64,000 bases of DNA from Streptomyces sp. NBC_01353. Its GTDB lineage: Bacteria > Actinomycetota > Actinomycetes > Streptomycetales > Streptomycetaceae. Below, one piece after another: positions 9,735-17,991 of the stretch; position 1 is the first letter of the stretch; each line of letters starts with the position of its first letter. Position numbers and translations under genes: made by a program. A model generated the notes under the pieces. That model was given only the letters and a program-made list of their open reading frames with translations, searched no databases and was not told the DNA's origin. The stretch is from positions 4,340,001-4,404,000 of the forward strand of contig NZ_CP108352.1 in NCBI RefSeq assembly GCF_036237275.1, read 5' to 3'.

Positions 9735-9764
9735 CTCGACGCTCCACTCCTCGACGCTCTACTC
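9735..9764. repeat. 15-bp direct repeat spanning the stop of the ABC permease
   Basis: CTCGACGCTCCACTC (9735-9749) is followed directly by CTCGACGCTCTACTC (9750-9764), differing at one base. The TAG stop of the minus-strand permease lies in the second copy; the first copy has TGG at the same place. Confidence 0.6.
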
Positions 9765-10478
9765 CTCGCCCGCCAGCTTCAGCGTCCGCAGCTTCTGGCC
9801 CGCGTACCAGGTCGCGAGGACCGTCACGCCGATCAGCAGCACCACCGCCGTCGTCAGGCCGACGTCCGAGGTGACCAGGCCCTCGCCGCTGACCTTCTGG
9901 GCGACCGCGAGCGCCCACTGCTGCACGCTGAGCGTCTTCGCCCCGGAGATCAGTGAGCCGAACAGGGCCTCCCAGACCAGTGCGTAGACCAGCCCGATGA
10001 CCACCGCGTGGCGGCTGACCGTGCCGAGCAGCAGGAAGAGCGCGCTGTACGCGATGGAGGCGACCAGCGCCGCGACGGTGTACGCCACCGCCACCTGCTG
10101 GCCGTTGCCGTTGAGGATCAGGCCGGCGATGAAGGTGGGCACCGCCGAGAAGACCATGGTCACGGCGATCGCGACGATCAGCTTGGTGAAGATGATCGTG
10201 GGCCGCTTCACCGGCTTGGACAGCAGATAGACGATCGAACCGTCGTCGATCTCCGGGCCGATCGCGCCCGTTCCGGCGATGACACCGATCAGCGGCACCA
10301 TCGTGGCGAGCGCGAAACCGCCGAGGACGTCGGCCGCGATCTGGTCGTCGGCGCCGTTGAACGCCCGTACCGCGGCGGCGATCACCAGCAGGAGTGCGGG
10401 CAGCGCGAAGAGGATCAGCGCCCGCCGGCGGCCGAGCAGGGCCCGGTAGGTGAGCCGGGCGACTGTGGGGTTGTACAT
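9759..10478 (-). CDS. ABC-2 type transporter permease (last gene of the ABC operon)
   Basis: A 239-residue membrane protein with six hydrophobic segments. It begins YNPTVARLTYRALLGRRRA before a first transmembrane helix near residue 20, and carries EIDDGSIVYLLSKPVKR near residue 75, the cytoplasmic loop typical of ABC-2 membrane subunits. It is the fourth gene of a tightly packed minus-strand operon (ATPase, permease, ATPase, permease) and lies 14 bases after the second ATPase, its probable partner. Substrate unknown; related pairs export drugs, antibiotics or lipids. Confidence 0.82.
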   Translation of the reverse strand: MYNPTVARLTYRALLGRRRALILFALPALLLVIAAAVRAFNGADDQIAADVLGGFALATMVPLIGVIAGTGAIGPEIDDGSIVYLLSKPVKRPTIIFTKLIVAIAVTMVFSAVPTFIAGLILNGNGQQVAVAYTVAALVASIAYSALFLLLGTVSRHAVVIGLVYALVWEALFGSLISGAKTLSVQQWALAVAQKVSGEGLVTSDVGLTTAVVLLIGVTVLATWYAGQKLRTLKLAGEE

Positions 10479-10492
10479 CGGTCAGGCTCCTT

Positions 10493-11404
10493 TCAGGCCG
10501 CTACGAGGTACGAGAAGACCGATTCGAGGGACTCGTCCGAGGGCGAGACCGTCAGCAACCGGATCCCCTGCTCCCGGGCGACCCGGGGCAGCAGTTCCGT
10601 GAAGCGACCGAAGTCCACCGCCTGGATGCGCAGGGCGCCTTCGGCGAGGTCGACCTCGATGCCGGCCGTGGACGGGTCGGCGATGAGCGCGGCCGCGAGC
10701 GCCCGGTCGTCGCTGGACCGTACGAGATAGCGGTGCGGCCGGTCCGTCATCAGCCGGCGGATCTTGCGGAAGTCACCGGAGGCGGCATGGCGCCCGGCCA
10801 CGATCACCTCGATGTGCGAGGCGAGCTGCTCGACCTCCTCCAGGATGTGCGAGGAGAAGAGCACCGTGCGGCCGGCTGAGCCCATGCGGCGCAGCAGGTC
10901 CATCAACTGCATCCGCTGGCGCGGGTCCATGCCGTTGAACGGCTCGTCCAGCAGGAGCACGGACGGGTCGTGGACGAGCGCGGAGGCCATCTTCACGCGC
11001 TGTCTCATGCCCTTGCTGTACGTGGCGATCTTGCGGTCCTGCGCGTACTCCATCTCCACGGTGGCGAGCGCGTGCTGGGCCTCCTTGTCGCCCAGGCCGT
11101 GCAACTCGGCGTTGGCGACGACGAACTCGCGCCCGGTGAGGAAGTCGTACATCGCCTCCCGCTCGGGCACGACGCCGATCTGCCGGTAGACCGACTCGTT
11201 GCGCCAGATCGCCTCGCCGTCGAGGGTGACCGTGCCGGTGGAGGGGGCGAGGAAGCCGCCCATCATGTTGATGAGGGTGGACTTCCCGGCTCCGTTGGGG
11301 CCGAGGAGGCCGGTGACACCGGGGCCGATCGTCATGGTGACGTCGTTGACGGCGACGACGTTGCCGAACCACCGAGAGGCGTGGTCGATGTTCAGGGTTG
11401 TCAC
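10493..11404 (-). CDS. ABC transporter ATP-binding protein
   Basis: A 303-residue ATPase. Walker A is GPNGAGKST near residue 40, the ABC signature reads YSKGMRQRVKMA near residue 132, and Walker B is VLLLDEPFNGMD near residue 152, followed by the H-loop SSHILEEVE. The C-terminal 80 residues form the DUF4162-like extension common in ABC-2 exporters of drugs or polyketides. The GTG start (11404) overlaps the TGA of the upstream permease (GTGA), so translation is coupled. A longer open frame extends upstream but lacks family similarity and covers the preceding gene, so it was rejected. Confidence 0.88.
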   Translation of the reverse strand: MTTLNIDHASRWFGNVVAVNDVTMTIGPGVTGLLGPNGAGKSTLINMMGGFLAPSTGTVTLDGEAIWRNESVYRQIGVVPEREAMYDFLTGREFVVANAELHGLGDKEAQHALATVEMEYAQDRKIATYSKGMRQRVKMASALVHDPSVLLLDEPFNGMDPRQRMQLMDLLRRMGSAGRTVLFSSHILEEVEQLASHIEVIVAGRHAASGDFRKIRRLMTDRPHRYLVRSSDDRALAAALIADPSTAGIEVDLAEGALRIQAVDFGRFTELLPRVAREQGIRLLTVSPSDESLESVFSYLVAA

Positions 11405-12297
11405 AGCCCGACCTTTCGGTAGCGGCGCATCAGGACTCCGTACGAGCCGGCGATGAGCGCGAGGACGACCAGCAGGTACACCACGCCGACTCCGGCGCCC
11501 GGTCCCGTCCCTTCCCCTCCGGGGAAGTTGGTGGTGGCGCCGAGGAAGGCGGTCTGCACCCCGTCGATGAGCGTGATGGGCGAGAACAGGCCCATCCACT
11601 GGATGGCGTCGACGTTGTCCGTGCCGTAGGCGATGCCCTGGAGCGTGGAGACCGCGCCGTAGGAGATCACCAGTGTGGCGATGACGGCGGCGACGCCGAA
11701 GCCGCGGCGCGGGGTGAGCGCGGCCATGACCAGGCCGATCCCGCCGAACAGCAGCGAGAGCAGCGCCACGGAGACGAGCCCCTGGCCGAAGCCCTCGGCC
11801 TGGTCGGCGAAGTCCAGCTTCGCGAGCAGCGAGCCGACGAAGAGGATCACCAGCGGCGCGGCGGTGAGGACGAACAGCGCCGAGGCCATCGCGCCGAACT
11901 TGGCGAGGACGTAGTCGGTCCGCTCGATCGGGCGCGAGAAGTACAGCGGCACCGTCCTGAACCTCAGGTCTCGGGAGACGGACTGCGGGGCCTGGGCGGC
12001 CAGGTAGATGCAGATCACGAGCTGGAGGTAGATCGCGTAGGCCGTGTAGTCGACCGGCAGCTTGCTCGCCTTGGTGACGACCGCCACCGCCACGATGATC
12101 AGCGCGGGAACGCACATCACGGCGAAGAGGATCATCGGCAGCACCTTGGACTTGGCGCTGCGGCCCAGTCCGTACGCGCCGCGCAGCGACTGCGAGAACA
12201 GCGCGCGGCGGGCGTACGCGCGGCCGAGGCGCGGCCCGTCGTAGTTGCGGTAGCCGATGTTGTGGATCTGTGTGGTCTCGGGGGCCTGGGAGCTCAT
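11401..12297 (-). CDS. ABC-2 type transporter permease
   Basis: A 298-residue membrane protein with a 45-residue cytoplasmic N-terminus (GYRNYDGPRLGRAYARRAL) and about six transmembrane segments beginning near residue 58. The cytoplasmic loop RDLRFRTVPLYFSRPIERTDYVLAK near residue 110 (key segment YFSRPIERTDYV) is typical of ABC-2 subunits. Start and stop overlap the flanking ATPase genes by four bases each (ATGA and GTGA), so it is the probable membrane partner of the first ATPase. Substrate unknown. Confidence 0.83.
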   Translation of the reverse strand: MSSQAPETTQIHNIGYRNYDGPRLGRAYARRALFSQSLRGAYGLGRSAKSKVLPMILFAVMCVPALIIVAVAVVTKASKLPVDYTAYAIYLQLVICIYLAAQAPQSVSRDLRFRTVPLYFSRPIERTDYVLAKFGAMASALFVLTAAPLVILFVGSLLAKLDFADQAEGFGQGLVSVALLSLLFGGIGLVMAALTPRRGFGVAAVIATLVISYGAVSTLQGIAYGTDNVDAIQWMGLFSPITLIDGVQTAFLGATTNFPGGEGTGPGAGVGVVYLLVVLALIAGSYGVLMRRYRKVGL

Positions 12298-13262
12298 CGC
12301 GCCGGCACCTCCTCCTGCTGCTGGGCGTCGGGGCGGAAGACCTCGGCGATGTGGTGCCGCCGCTGCTCCATCCGTACGAGTCCGAGGCCGAGGTCGGCGA
12401 CGGTGTCGCGGACGAGGTCGTACGTGTCCTCGCCCGCGGCCTCCACCAGGAGGATGTGGCCGGCGCCGGGCAGCCCGTCCTCGACGCCCTCATGGAGGGT
12501 GACGCCCGCGGCGGCGAGCGCGGCGCGCACGGCCTGGGCACCGTCGGGGTGGGAGTCGGAGTCGGTGACCTCGACCGCGAGGGTCGTGGTGATCTGCGTG
12601 AAGTCGCTGGTGGAGCTGGAGCGCAGCAACTTTCCGCCGTCGATGACGACGACGTGGTCGCAGGTGCGCTCGAGCTCGCCGAGGAGGTGGGAGGTGACGA
12701 GCACCGAGATGCCGAAGTCCGTCCAGACCCTCCGGATCAGGCCGAGCATCTCGTCGCGGCCCACCGGGTCGAGGCCGTTGGTGGGCTCGTCGAGGAGGAC
12801 CAGCTGCGGGTCGTGGACCAGCGCCTGGGCCAGCTTCACCCGCTGTTTCATACCGGTCGAGTAGCCGCCGATGGGGCGGTACCGCTCCTCGTACAGGCCG
12901 ACATGGCGCAGGGTGTCGGCCGTCCGCTCACGGGCGGCGGTGGCGGGCAGGCCCGACATCCGCGCCATGTGGACGACGAGCTCGGTCGCCGAGACGTCCG
13001 GCGGGAGGCAGTCGTGCTCGGGCATGTACCCCACGCGCTCACGGATCTGGGCGCCGGAAGTGGCGACGTCCAGGCCGAGCACTTCGGCCCGGCCTTCCGT
13101 TGCGGGGGACAGGCCGAGCAGGATTTTGATCATCGTGGACTTACCGGCTCCGTTGGCACCCACCAGTCCGGTCACACCGGGCCCGATGTCCAGGGAGAGC
13201 CGGTCGAGAGCGGTCACCCTGGGGAACCGCTTGCTGAGGCTTTCGGTGGCGATCACAGTCAC
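12294..13262 (-). CDS. ABC transporter ATP-binding protein (first gene of the ABC operon)
   Basis: ATPase of about 322 residues. It begins TVIATESLSKRFPRVTALD, with Walker A GANGAGKST near residue 40, signature YSTGMKQRVKLAQAL near residue 135, Walker B LVLLDEPTNGLD near residue 155, and H-loop TSHLLGELE. The open frame continues upstream, but family similarity begins here; starts at GTG 13262 or GTG 13256 are both possible. It heads the four-gene operon and overlaps the permease by four bases. The ATPase-permease pairing resembles drug- or sodium-export ABC-2 systems; the substrate cannot be told. Confidence 0.87.
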   Translation of the reverse strand: MTVIATESLSKRFPRVTALDRLSLDIGPGVTGLVGANGAGKSTMIKILLGLSPATEGRAEVLGLDVATSGAQIRERVGYMPEHDCLPPDVSATELVVHMARMSGLPATAARERTADTLRHVGLYEERYRPIGGYSTGMKQRVKLAQALVHDPQLVLLDEPTNGLDPVGRDEMLGLIRRVWTDFGISVLVTSHLLGELERTCDHVVVIDGGKLLRSSSTSDFTQITTTLAVEVTDSDSHPDGAQAVRAALAAAGVTLHEGVEDGLPGAGHILLVEAAGEDTYDLVRDTVADLGLGLVRMEQRRHHIAEVFRPDAQQQEEVPAR

Positions 13263-13389
13263 GCCATAGACGGTAGTGGCGTACACCACAGCAGTCGTCA
13301 GCCCAATGGCTCGTTCCTTGTCCGACTCCAGGTGTACGGACCCGTAGGGGAGTCGAGACCAAAGTCGCTCGCCGGACACCCGCGCCGAG

Positions 13390-13398
13390 TTTTCCACA
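13390..13398. promoter_or_regulatory. Isolated DnaA-box-like sequence in a divergent promoter region
   Basis: TTTTCCACA differs from TTGTCCACA at one position. It lies in the 241-base gap between the divergent ABC operon and the M24 peptidase. The rest of the gap holds both promoters; TTGACG at 13416-13421 is a possible -35 for the peptidase. Function unproven. Confidence 0.3.
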
Positions 13399-13503
13399 GG
13401 CGTCCTGCACACCCCTTGACGCAGCCTCTGAGCATTGTCACATTCATCAGTGTCAAGTTACGACCGCGTAGCGCACGCATACGCTCACGGACGGGCGGGT
13501 GGC

Positions 13504-14349
13504 ATGGCCTCAGCAGTGACAAGCGAACTGACCGCGGAGCTGCGGGGGTTCAGGGAAGTGCAGCGCCTCTCCTACGAGTGCGCGGAAGCCGTCGCGGCCC
13601 AGCTCAAGCCGGGGGTGACCGAGCGCGAGGCCGCGAAGATGCAGCGGGACTGGCTGTACGAGCGGGGCGTGCGGGACTGGTTCCACCGGCCCTTCGCCTG
13701 GTTCGGCGACCGTACGGCCTTCGTCGACTTCAAGATCCCGCTCCAGTTCTTCCCCACGAACCGGCGTCTTGAGGCCGGGATGCCGTTCATCCTCGACATG
13801 GCCCCGGTGTACAAGGGCTACACCTCGGACATCGGGTACTCGGGCTGCCTCGGCCTCAACCCGGTGCACGACAAGCTGCTCGCCGATCTGAAGGCGCACC
13901 GCGAGCTGATCCTGAGCGAGGTGCGCGAGCGCCGCTCCCTGCGCGAGATCTACGAGAACGTGGACCGGCTCATGGTCCGCCAGGGGTACGCCAACCGGCA
14001 CCGCGCGTATCCCTTCGGCGTGATCGCGCACAAGATCGACCGGGTGAAGGAGCGCCGCTGGTCGCCCACGCTCTTCGGCTTCGGCGCCCAGTCGCTGAAG
14101 GGGCTCGCGACCGACGCGATCCACGGCCACCGCGACGGCTGGTCGCCGCTCTGGTCGCCGTACAAGTTCTCCGACCACCCGCCCCGGCCGGGGCTGTGGG
14201 CGGTCGAGCCGCACCTCGGGTTCCGGGGTACGGGCGCGAAGTTCGAGGAGATCCTGGTCGTCACCGACTCCAAGGACCCCGAGCAGAGCGCGTTCTGGCT
14301 GGACGACGATCTGCCGCACGTGCGGCGCTGGAACGAGAGGGACGTGTGA
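13504..14349 (+). CDS. M24 family metallopeptidase / creatinase-like protein
   Basis: A 281-residue pita-bread fold protein, related to methionine aminopeptidase and Xaa-Pro dipeptidase. FILDMAPVYKGYTSDIGYS near residue 98 supplies the two metal-binding Asp residues, and GTGAKFEEI near residue 243 contains the C-terminal Glu. The ATG at 13504 is preferred to the TTG at 13435 because the family begins here and the upstream region looks like promoter. The TGA shares one base with the ATG of the next gene (TGATG), so the two are translationally coupled. It could be an aminopeptidase or a non-peptidase hydrolase of the family. Confidence 0.8.
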   Translation: MASAVTSELTAELRGFREVQRLSYECAEAVAAQLKPGVTEREAAKMQRDWLYERGVRDWFHRPFAWFGDRTAFVDFKIPLQFFPTNRRLEAGMPFILDMAPVYKGYTSDIGYSGCLGLNPVHDKLLADLKAHRELILSEVRERRSLREIYENVDRLMVRQGYANRHRAYPFGVIAHKIDRVKERRWSPTLFGFGAQSLKGLATDAIHGHRDGWSPLWSPYKFSDHPPRPGLWAVEPHLGFRGTGAKFEEILVVTDSKDPEQSAFWLDDDLPHVRRWNERDV

Positions 14350-16127
14350 TGGCCGGGCTGAAGGGGGCGCGCGAGCGCTGGGTCCGTACGGGCGGGATCG
14401 AGCTGTGCGTCGCCGAGCTGGGCGACGACAGCCGGCCGACCGTGCTGCTCGTGCACGGCTATCCGGACTCCAAGGAGGTCTGGTCGGAGGTCGCGCACCG
14501 GCTCGCCGAACGGTTCCATGTGGTGCTGTACGACGTCCGCGGCCACGGTCGGTCCACCGCTCCGGCCCCGCTGCGCGGCGGATTCACCCTGGAGAAGCTG
14601 ACGGACGACTTCCTGGCGGTCGCCGACGCGGTGAGCCCGGACCGGCCCGTCCACCTCGTGGGGCACGACTGGGGTTCGGTGCAGTCCTGGGAGTTCGTGA
14701 CCGTCCCGCGCACCGAGGGCCGGATCGCCTCCTTCACCTCGATGTCGGGCCCGTCCCTGGACCACTTCGGTCACTGGATCAAGCAGCGGATGACCCGGCC
14801 CACCCCGCGCAGGGTCGGCCAGCTCCTCGGCCAGGGCGCCAAGTCCTGGTACGTGTACATGCTGCACACCCCCGTCCTGCCCGAGCTCGCCTGGCGCGGA
14901 CCGCTCGGCAAGCGGTGGCCGAGGCTCCTCGAGCGGGTCGAGAAGGTCCCGGCGGGCGACTATCCGACGCCCTCGCTGCCCAATGACGCAGCGCACGGCG
15001 CCTGGCTCTACCGGGACAACGTCCGGGCGCGGCTGAGCCGACCGCGCGCCGACGCCTACGCGCACGCGCCGGTCCAGCTGATCACGCCGACGGGCGACGC
15101 CTTCCTGTCGGAGCGGCTCTACGACGACCTCGCGACCTGGGTACCGGACCTGACCCGCCGCTCCCTCCCGGGCAAGCACTGGATCCCACGCACCCGGCCC
15201 GACCAGCTGGCGTCGTGGATCGGCGAGTTCGTCCGGGCGAACGAGGATCCGTCCACCAAGGCCCCTAAGACCGCCGCGAAGAGCCCGGCCGATCCGGTGT
15301 ACGCCGAGCGGTTCGGCGGCCGGCTGGTCCTGGTGACCGGCGCCGCCAGCGGTATCGGCCGGGCGACCGCCTTCGCCTTCGCCGAGGCGGGCGCGCGGGT
15401 CGTCGCCGTCGACCGGGACGGCGAGGGCGCGGCACGTACGGCGGAGATGTCACGGCTGATCGGCGCGCCCGAGGCATGGGGCGAGACCGTCGACGTGAGC
15501 GACGAGCAGGCCATGGAGAAGCTCGCCGCGAAGGTGGCGAGCGAGTACGGAATCGTCGACGTCCTGGTCAACAACGCGGGCATCGGCCTGTCCGGCTCGT
15601 TCTTCGAAACGACGACGGAGGAGTGGAAGAAGGTCCTGGACGTCAATCTCTGGGGCGTCATCCATGGCTGCCGGATCTTCGGCGGGCAGATGGCCGAGCG
15701 CGGCCAGGGCGGGCACATCGTCAACACCGCCTCCGCCGCGGCCTTCCAGCCCTCCCGCGCCCTGCCCGCGTACAGCACGTCCAAGGCGGCGGTGCTGATG
15801 CTGAGCGAGTGCCTGCGCGCCGAACTGGCCGGCCAGGGCATCGGGGTCTCGGCGATCTGCCCCGGCATCGTGAACACCAACATCACCGCGACGGCCCGGT
15901 TCGCCGGGGCCGGCGAGGAGGAGCAGAAGCGCCGCCAGAAGGAGGCCTCCCGCCTCTACGGCCTGCGCAACTACCCGCCGGAGAAGGTCGCGGACGCGAT
16001 CCTGCGGGCAGTGGTGCGCAACCAGGCCGTCGTCCCCGTCACCCCGGAGGCGCGGGGGGCCCACTTCATGTCGCGATTCGCCCCCAGGGCGCTGCGGGCG
16101 ATAGCCCGGCTGGAGCCGCCGGCGTGA
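14349..16127 (+). CDS. EphD-type fusion: alpha/beta hydrolase (epoxide hydrolase-like) plus short-chain dehydrogenase
   Basis: A 592-residue two-domain protein. Residues 1-300 are an alpha/beta hydrolase with oxyanion motif HGYPDSKEVW near residue 37 and nucleophile elbow GHDWGSVQSW near residue 106, where Asp replaces Ser as in epoxide hydrolases and haloalkane dehalogenases. Residues 320-592 are an SDR with GAASGIGRA near residue 331, NNAGIG near residue 408 and catalytic YSTSK near residue 474. Length and architecture equal mycobacterial EphD, linked there to mycolic acid metabolism; Streptomyces makes no mycolates, so the substrate here must differ. Coupled to the M24 gene upstream. Confidence 0.88.
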   Translation: MAGLKGARERWVRTGGIELCVAELGDDSRPTVLLVHGYPDSKEVWSEVAHRLAERFHVVLYDVRGHGRSTAPAPLRGGFTLEKLTDDFLAVADAVSPDRPVHLVGHDWGSVQSWEFVTVPRTEGRIASFTSMSGPSLDHFGHWIKQRMTRPTPRRVGQLLGQGAKSWYVYMLHTPVLPELAWRGPLGKRWPRLLERVEKVPAGDYPTPSLPNDAAHGAWLYRDNVRARLSRPRADAYAHAPVQLITPTGDAFLSERLYDDLATWVPDLTRRSLPGKHWIPRTRPDQLASWIGEFVRANEDPSTKAPKTAAKSPADPVYAERFGGRLVLVTGAASGIGRATAFAFAEAGARVVAVDRDGEGAARTAEMSRLIGAPEAWGETVDVSDEQAMEKLAAKVASEYGIVDVLVNNAGIGLSGSFFETTTEEWKKVLDVNLWGVIHGCRIFGGQMAERGQGGHIVNTASAAAFQPSRALPAYSTSKAAVLMLSECLRAELAGQGIGVSAICPGIVNTNITATARFAGAGEEEQKRRQKEASRLYGLRNYPPEKVADAILRAVVRNQAVVPVTPEARGAHFMSRFAPRALRAIARLEPPA

Positions 16128-16166
16128 GGCGGCGGTCGTACCATCCCTCGTAGCCGGAGCAAGCGG

Positions 16167-17240
16167 GTGGGAGCGGGTTTGTCGGAGCAGTCAGCACGGG
16201 CGGGGCAGCCGGGGCCGTCAGGTCAGACCGGGCCGTCGGGGCCGTCGGGTGAGACCGGGCCGTCAGGGCCGACGGGTCAAACCGGGCCGGCGGGTCAGGC
16301 CGGGCTGTCCGCCGGGGGCGGCCGGCCGGCCCCGGCGGAGTACCGGATCGAGGATCTGGCCCACCACAGCGGCGCCACGGTCCGGACGATCCGTGCCTAC
16401 CAGGACCGCGGTCTGCTGCCCCGGCCGGAGCGCCGGGGCAGGTCCAATGTGTACGGGGACACGCATCTGGCCCGGCTGCGGCAGATCGCGGATCTCCTGG
16501 ACCGCGGCTACACCCTGGCCTCCATCAAGGAGCTGCTGGAGGCCTGGGACGCGGGCCGCGGGCTGGGCGGGGTGCTGGGCCTGGTCGCCGAGGTCGACGG
16601 TCCGTGGACGGACGAGAAGGCCGACCGGATCTCCCGCGAGGACCTCGACGCCACATTCGGCGGAAAGCCCGACGAGGACGCGATCCGGGAGGCGATCGAG
16701 CTCGGGGTCTTGGAGCGGGTGCCGGACCGGGACGACGAGTTTCTGGTCCCGAGCCCCCAAGAGCTGGCGGTGGCAGCCGAGTTGTACGAGGCAGGCGTTC
16801 CGCTCCCCGCAATCTCCGGGCATCTGCGGGAGCTTCGCGTCCAGGTCGAGCACATCGCCTCGCGTTTCCTGGAGTTCACCACCGAGCACGTCTTCGCGCG
16901 CTACCTGGAGCACCGGCCGCCGACGGATGCCGACGCGGCCGAGGCGGCGACGATGGTGCGCAGGCTGCGGCCGCTCGCCCAACAGACGGTCGACGCCGAA
17001 CTCGCGCGTGCGATGCGGCTGTTCGCCACCCGCCATCTGCAGCACCACCTCTCGGCCGACCCTCCGCCGGTGCGGGACGACGACCCACGCCCGGTGGCAC
17101 TGCCGTCGGGGACGATTCGGGCCGTGCAGCGTCTCGTTGGCGCGGAGAACGTGGCGGCGTTCATCGCGGCGGCGGCGGAACGCGAGGTGCAGACAAGGAC
17201 ATTGGACGCACTCGCCTCAAACCCCTTGAGTGATGGCTAA
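16167..17240 (+). CDS. MerR-family regulator with collagen-like Gly-X-Y N-terminal tail
   Basis: A protein of about 357 residues. Residues 13-48 are twelve uninterrupted Gly-X-Y triplets (GQP GPS GQT GPS and so on), a collagen-like low-complexity tail. The MerR winged helix begins at YRIEDLAHHSGATVRTIRAY (about residue 58), followed by GLLPRPERRGRSNVYGDTHL and the dimerisation helix. The 180-residue C-terminal part is predicted all-helical, has no Cys cluster for metal, and has no recognisable drug-binding GyrI domain. The start could be GTG 16167 or TTG 16179. It follows the EphD-type gene by 39 bases and may regulate that unit. Confidence 0.8.
   Translation: MGAGLSEQSARAGQPGPSGQTGPSGPSGETGPSGPTGQTGPAGQAGLSAGGGRPAPAEYRIEDLAHHSGATVRTIRAYQDRGLLPRPERRGRSNVYGDTHLARLRQIADLLDRGYTLASIKELLEAWDAGRGLGGVLGLVAEVDGPWTDEKADRISREDLDATFGGKPDEDAIREAIELGVLERVPDRDDEFLVPSPQELAVAAELYEAGVPLPAISGHLRELRVQVEHIASRFLEFTTEHVFARYLEHRPPTDADAAEAATMVRRLRPLAQQTVDAELARAMRLFATRHLQHHLSADPPPVRDDDPRPVALPSGTIRAVQRLVGAENVAAFIAAAAEREVQTRTLDALASNPLSDG
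16201..16311 (+). repeat. Repeat DNA encoding the Gly-X-Y tail
   Basis: Repeats of 9 and 18 bases built from GGGCCGTCGGGG-like units (GGGCCGTCA, GGGCCGTCG, GGTCAGACC, GGTGAGACC) encode collagen-like triplets. The high internal identity suggests recent expansion by slippage. Confidence 0.65.
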
Positions 17241-17271
17241 GTAGCCCAATCACCCTTGAAAGGCAGGCCTG

Positions 17272-17325
17272 TTGTCCACAGGATCGTCAATTCCCCTGTG
17301 GATAACTGCACTTGGCTGTGGATCA
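17272..17325. promoter_or_regulatory. Three DnaA boxes upstream of kptA
   Basis: TTGTCCACA (17272-17280) is the exact Streptomyces DnaA consensus. TGTGGATAA (17297-17305) is a perfect reverse TTATCCACA, and TGTGGATCA (17317-17325) is a near match. They lie in the 141-base gap between the MerR gene and kptA. Confidence 0.6.
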
Positions 17326-17381
17326 AACATCCGTGCTGCAATTCAATGGTCTGCCGAGCGGCCCTCCGGCATCCTGGCGCC

Positions 17382-17936
17382 ATGAACAGATCCGATGAAG
17401 AGAGACGCACCGTGAAGGTGTCGAAGTATCTCTCCAAGCACCTGCGCCACCAGCCCGAGCGGATCGGACTGGTCCTCGACGCGAACGGCTGGACCGAGAT
17501 CGACACGCTCCTGCGGGCGGCGGCCGAGCACGGCTTCCCGATCAGCCGCGCCGAGCTGGACCATGTCGTCGCCGCCAACGACAAGAAGCGCTTCGCGATC
17601 GAAGGAACGCGGATCCGGGCCAGCCAGGGCCACACCGTCACCGTGGACCTGGGCCTTCCGCCCGCCGAGCCGCCCGCGTGCCTCTACCACGGTACGGTCG
17701 CCTCCCACCTGGACGCCATCCGGGCCGAGGGCCTGCGGCCGATGGCCCGTCACCATGTCCATCTCTCCCCCGACCGCGAGACCGCGACCCGGGTCGGCGC
17801 GCGTCGTGGCCGCCCGGTGATCCTCAGCGTGGACTCCGGTGCGATGCACCGGGCCGGGTACGTCTTCCACGTCAGCGCCAACGGGGTCTGGCTGACCGAC
17901 ACCGTCCCGCCGAAGTTTCTCCGCTTCCCCGGCTGA
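17382..17936 (+). CDS. kptA: RNA 2'-phosphotransferase (KptA/Tpt1 family)
   Basis: A 184-residue protein with both lobes of the Tpt1/KptA family. The RNA lobe begins KVSKYLSKHLRHQPERIGL (residues 12-30; the Arg-His pair is catalytic) and the NAD+ lobe contains LYHGTVASHLDAI, HHVHLSPDRETATRVG and PVILSVD. In yeast, Tpt1 removes the 2'-phosphate left at tRNA splice junctions by transfer to NAD+. Bacteria lack that splicing route, and the cellular substrate is unsettled; repair of 2'-phosphorylated RNA or ADP-ribose capping are proposals. No Shine-Dalgarno is evident before the ATG. Confidence 0.92.
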   Translation: MNRSDEERRTVKVSKYLSKHLRHQPERIGLVLDANGWTEIDTLLRAAAEHGFPISRAELDHVVAANDKKRFAIEGTRIRASQGHTVTVDLGLPPAEPPACLYHGTVASHLDAIRAEGLRPMARHHVHLSPDRETATRVGARRGRPVILSVDSGAMHRAGYVFHVSANGVWLTDTVPPKFLRFPG

Positions 17937-17991
17937 GCTCTCGTCCTCACGGCCGAGGCGCACGGAACGGCGCTGAGGCATGATCGTTCCC

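Noticed and set aside
10493-12541. A 682-residue fusion of permease and ATPase on the minus strand
   Set aside because: The N-terminal part is a frame shadow of the upstream permease; the ATPase starts at the GTG at 11404 overlapping the permease stop.
16201-16311. Repeats considered as a CRISPR array
   Set aside because: Units are 9-18 bases, in frame, and encode Gly-X-Y triplets with no spacers.
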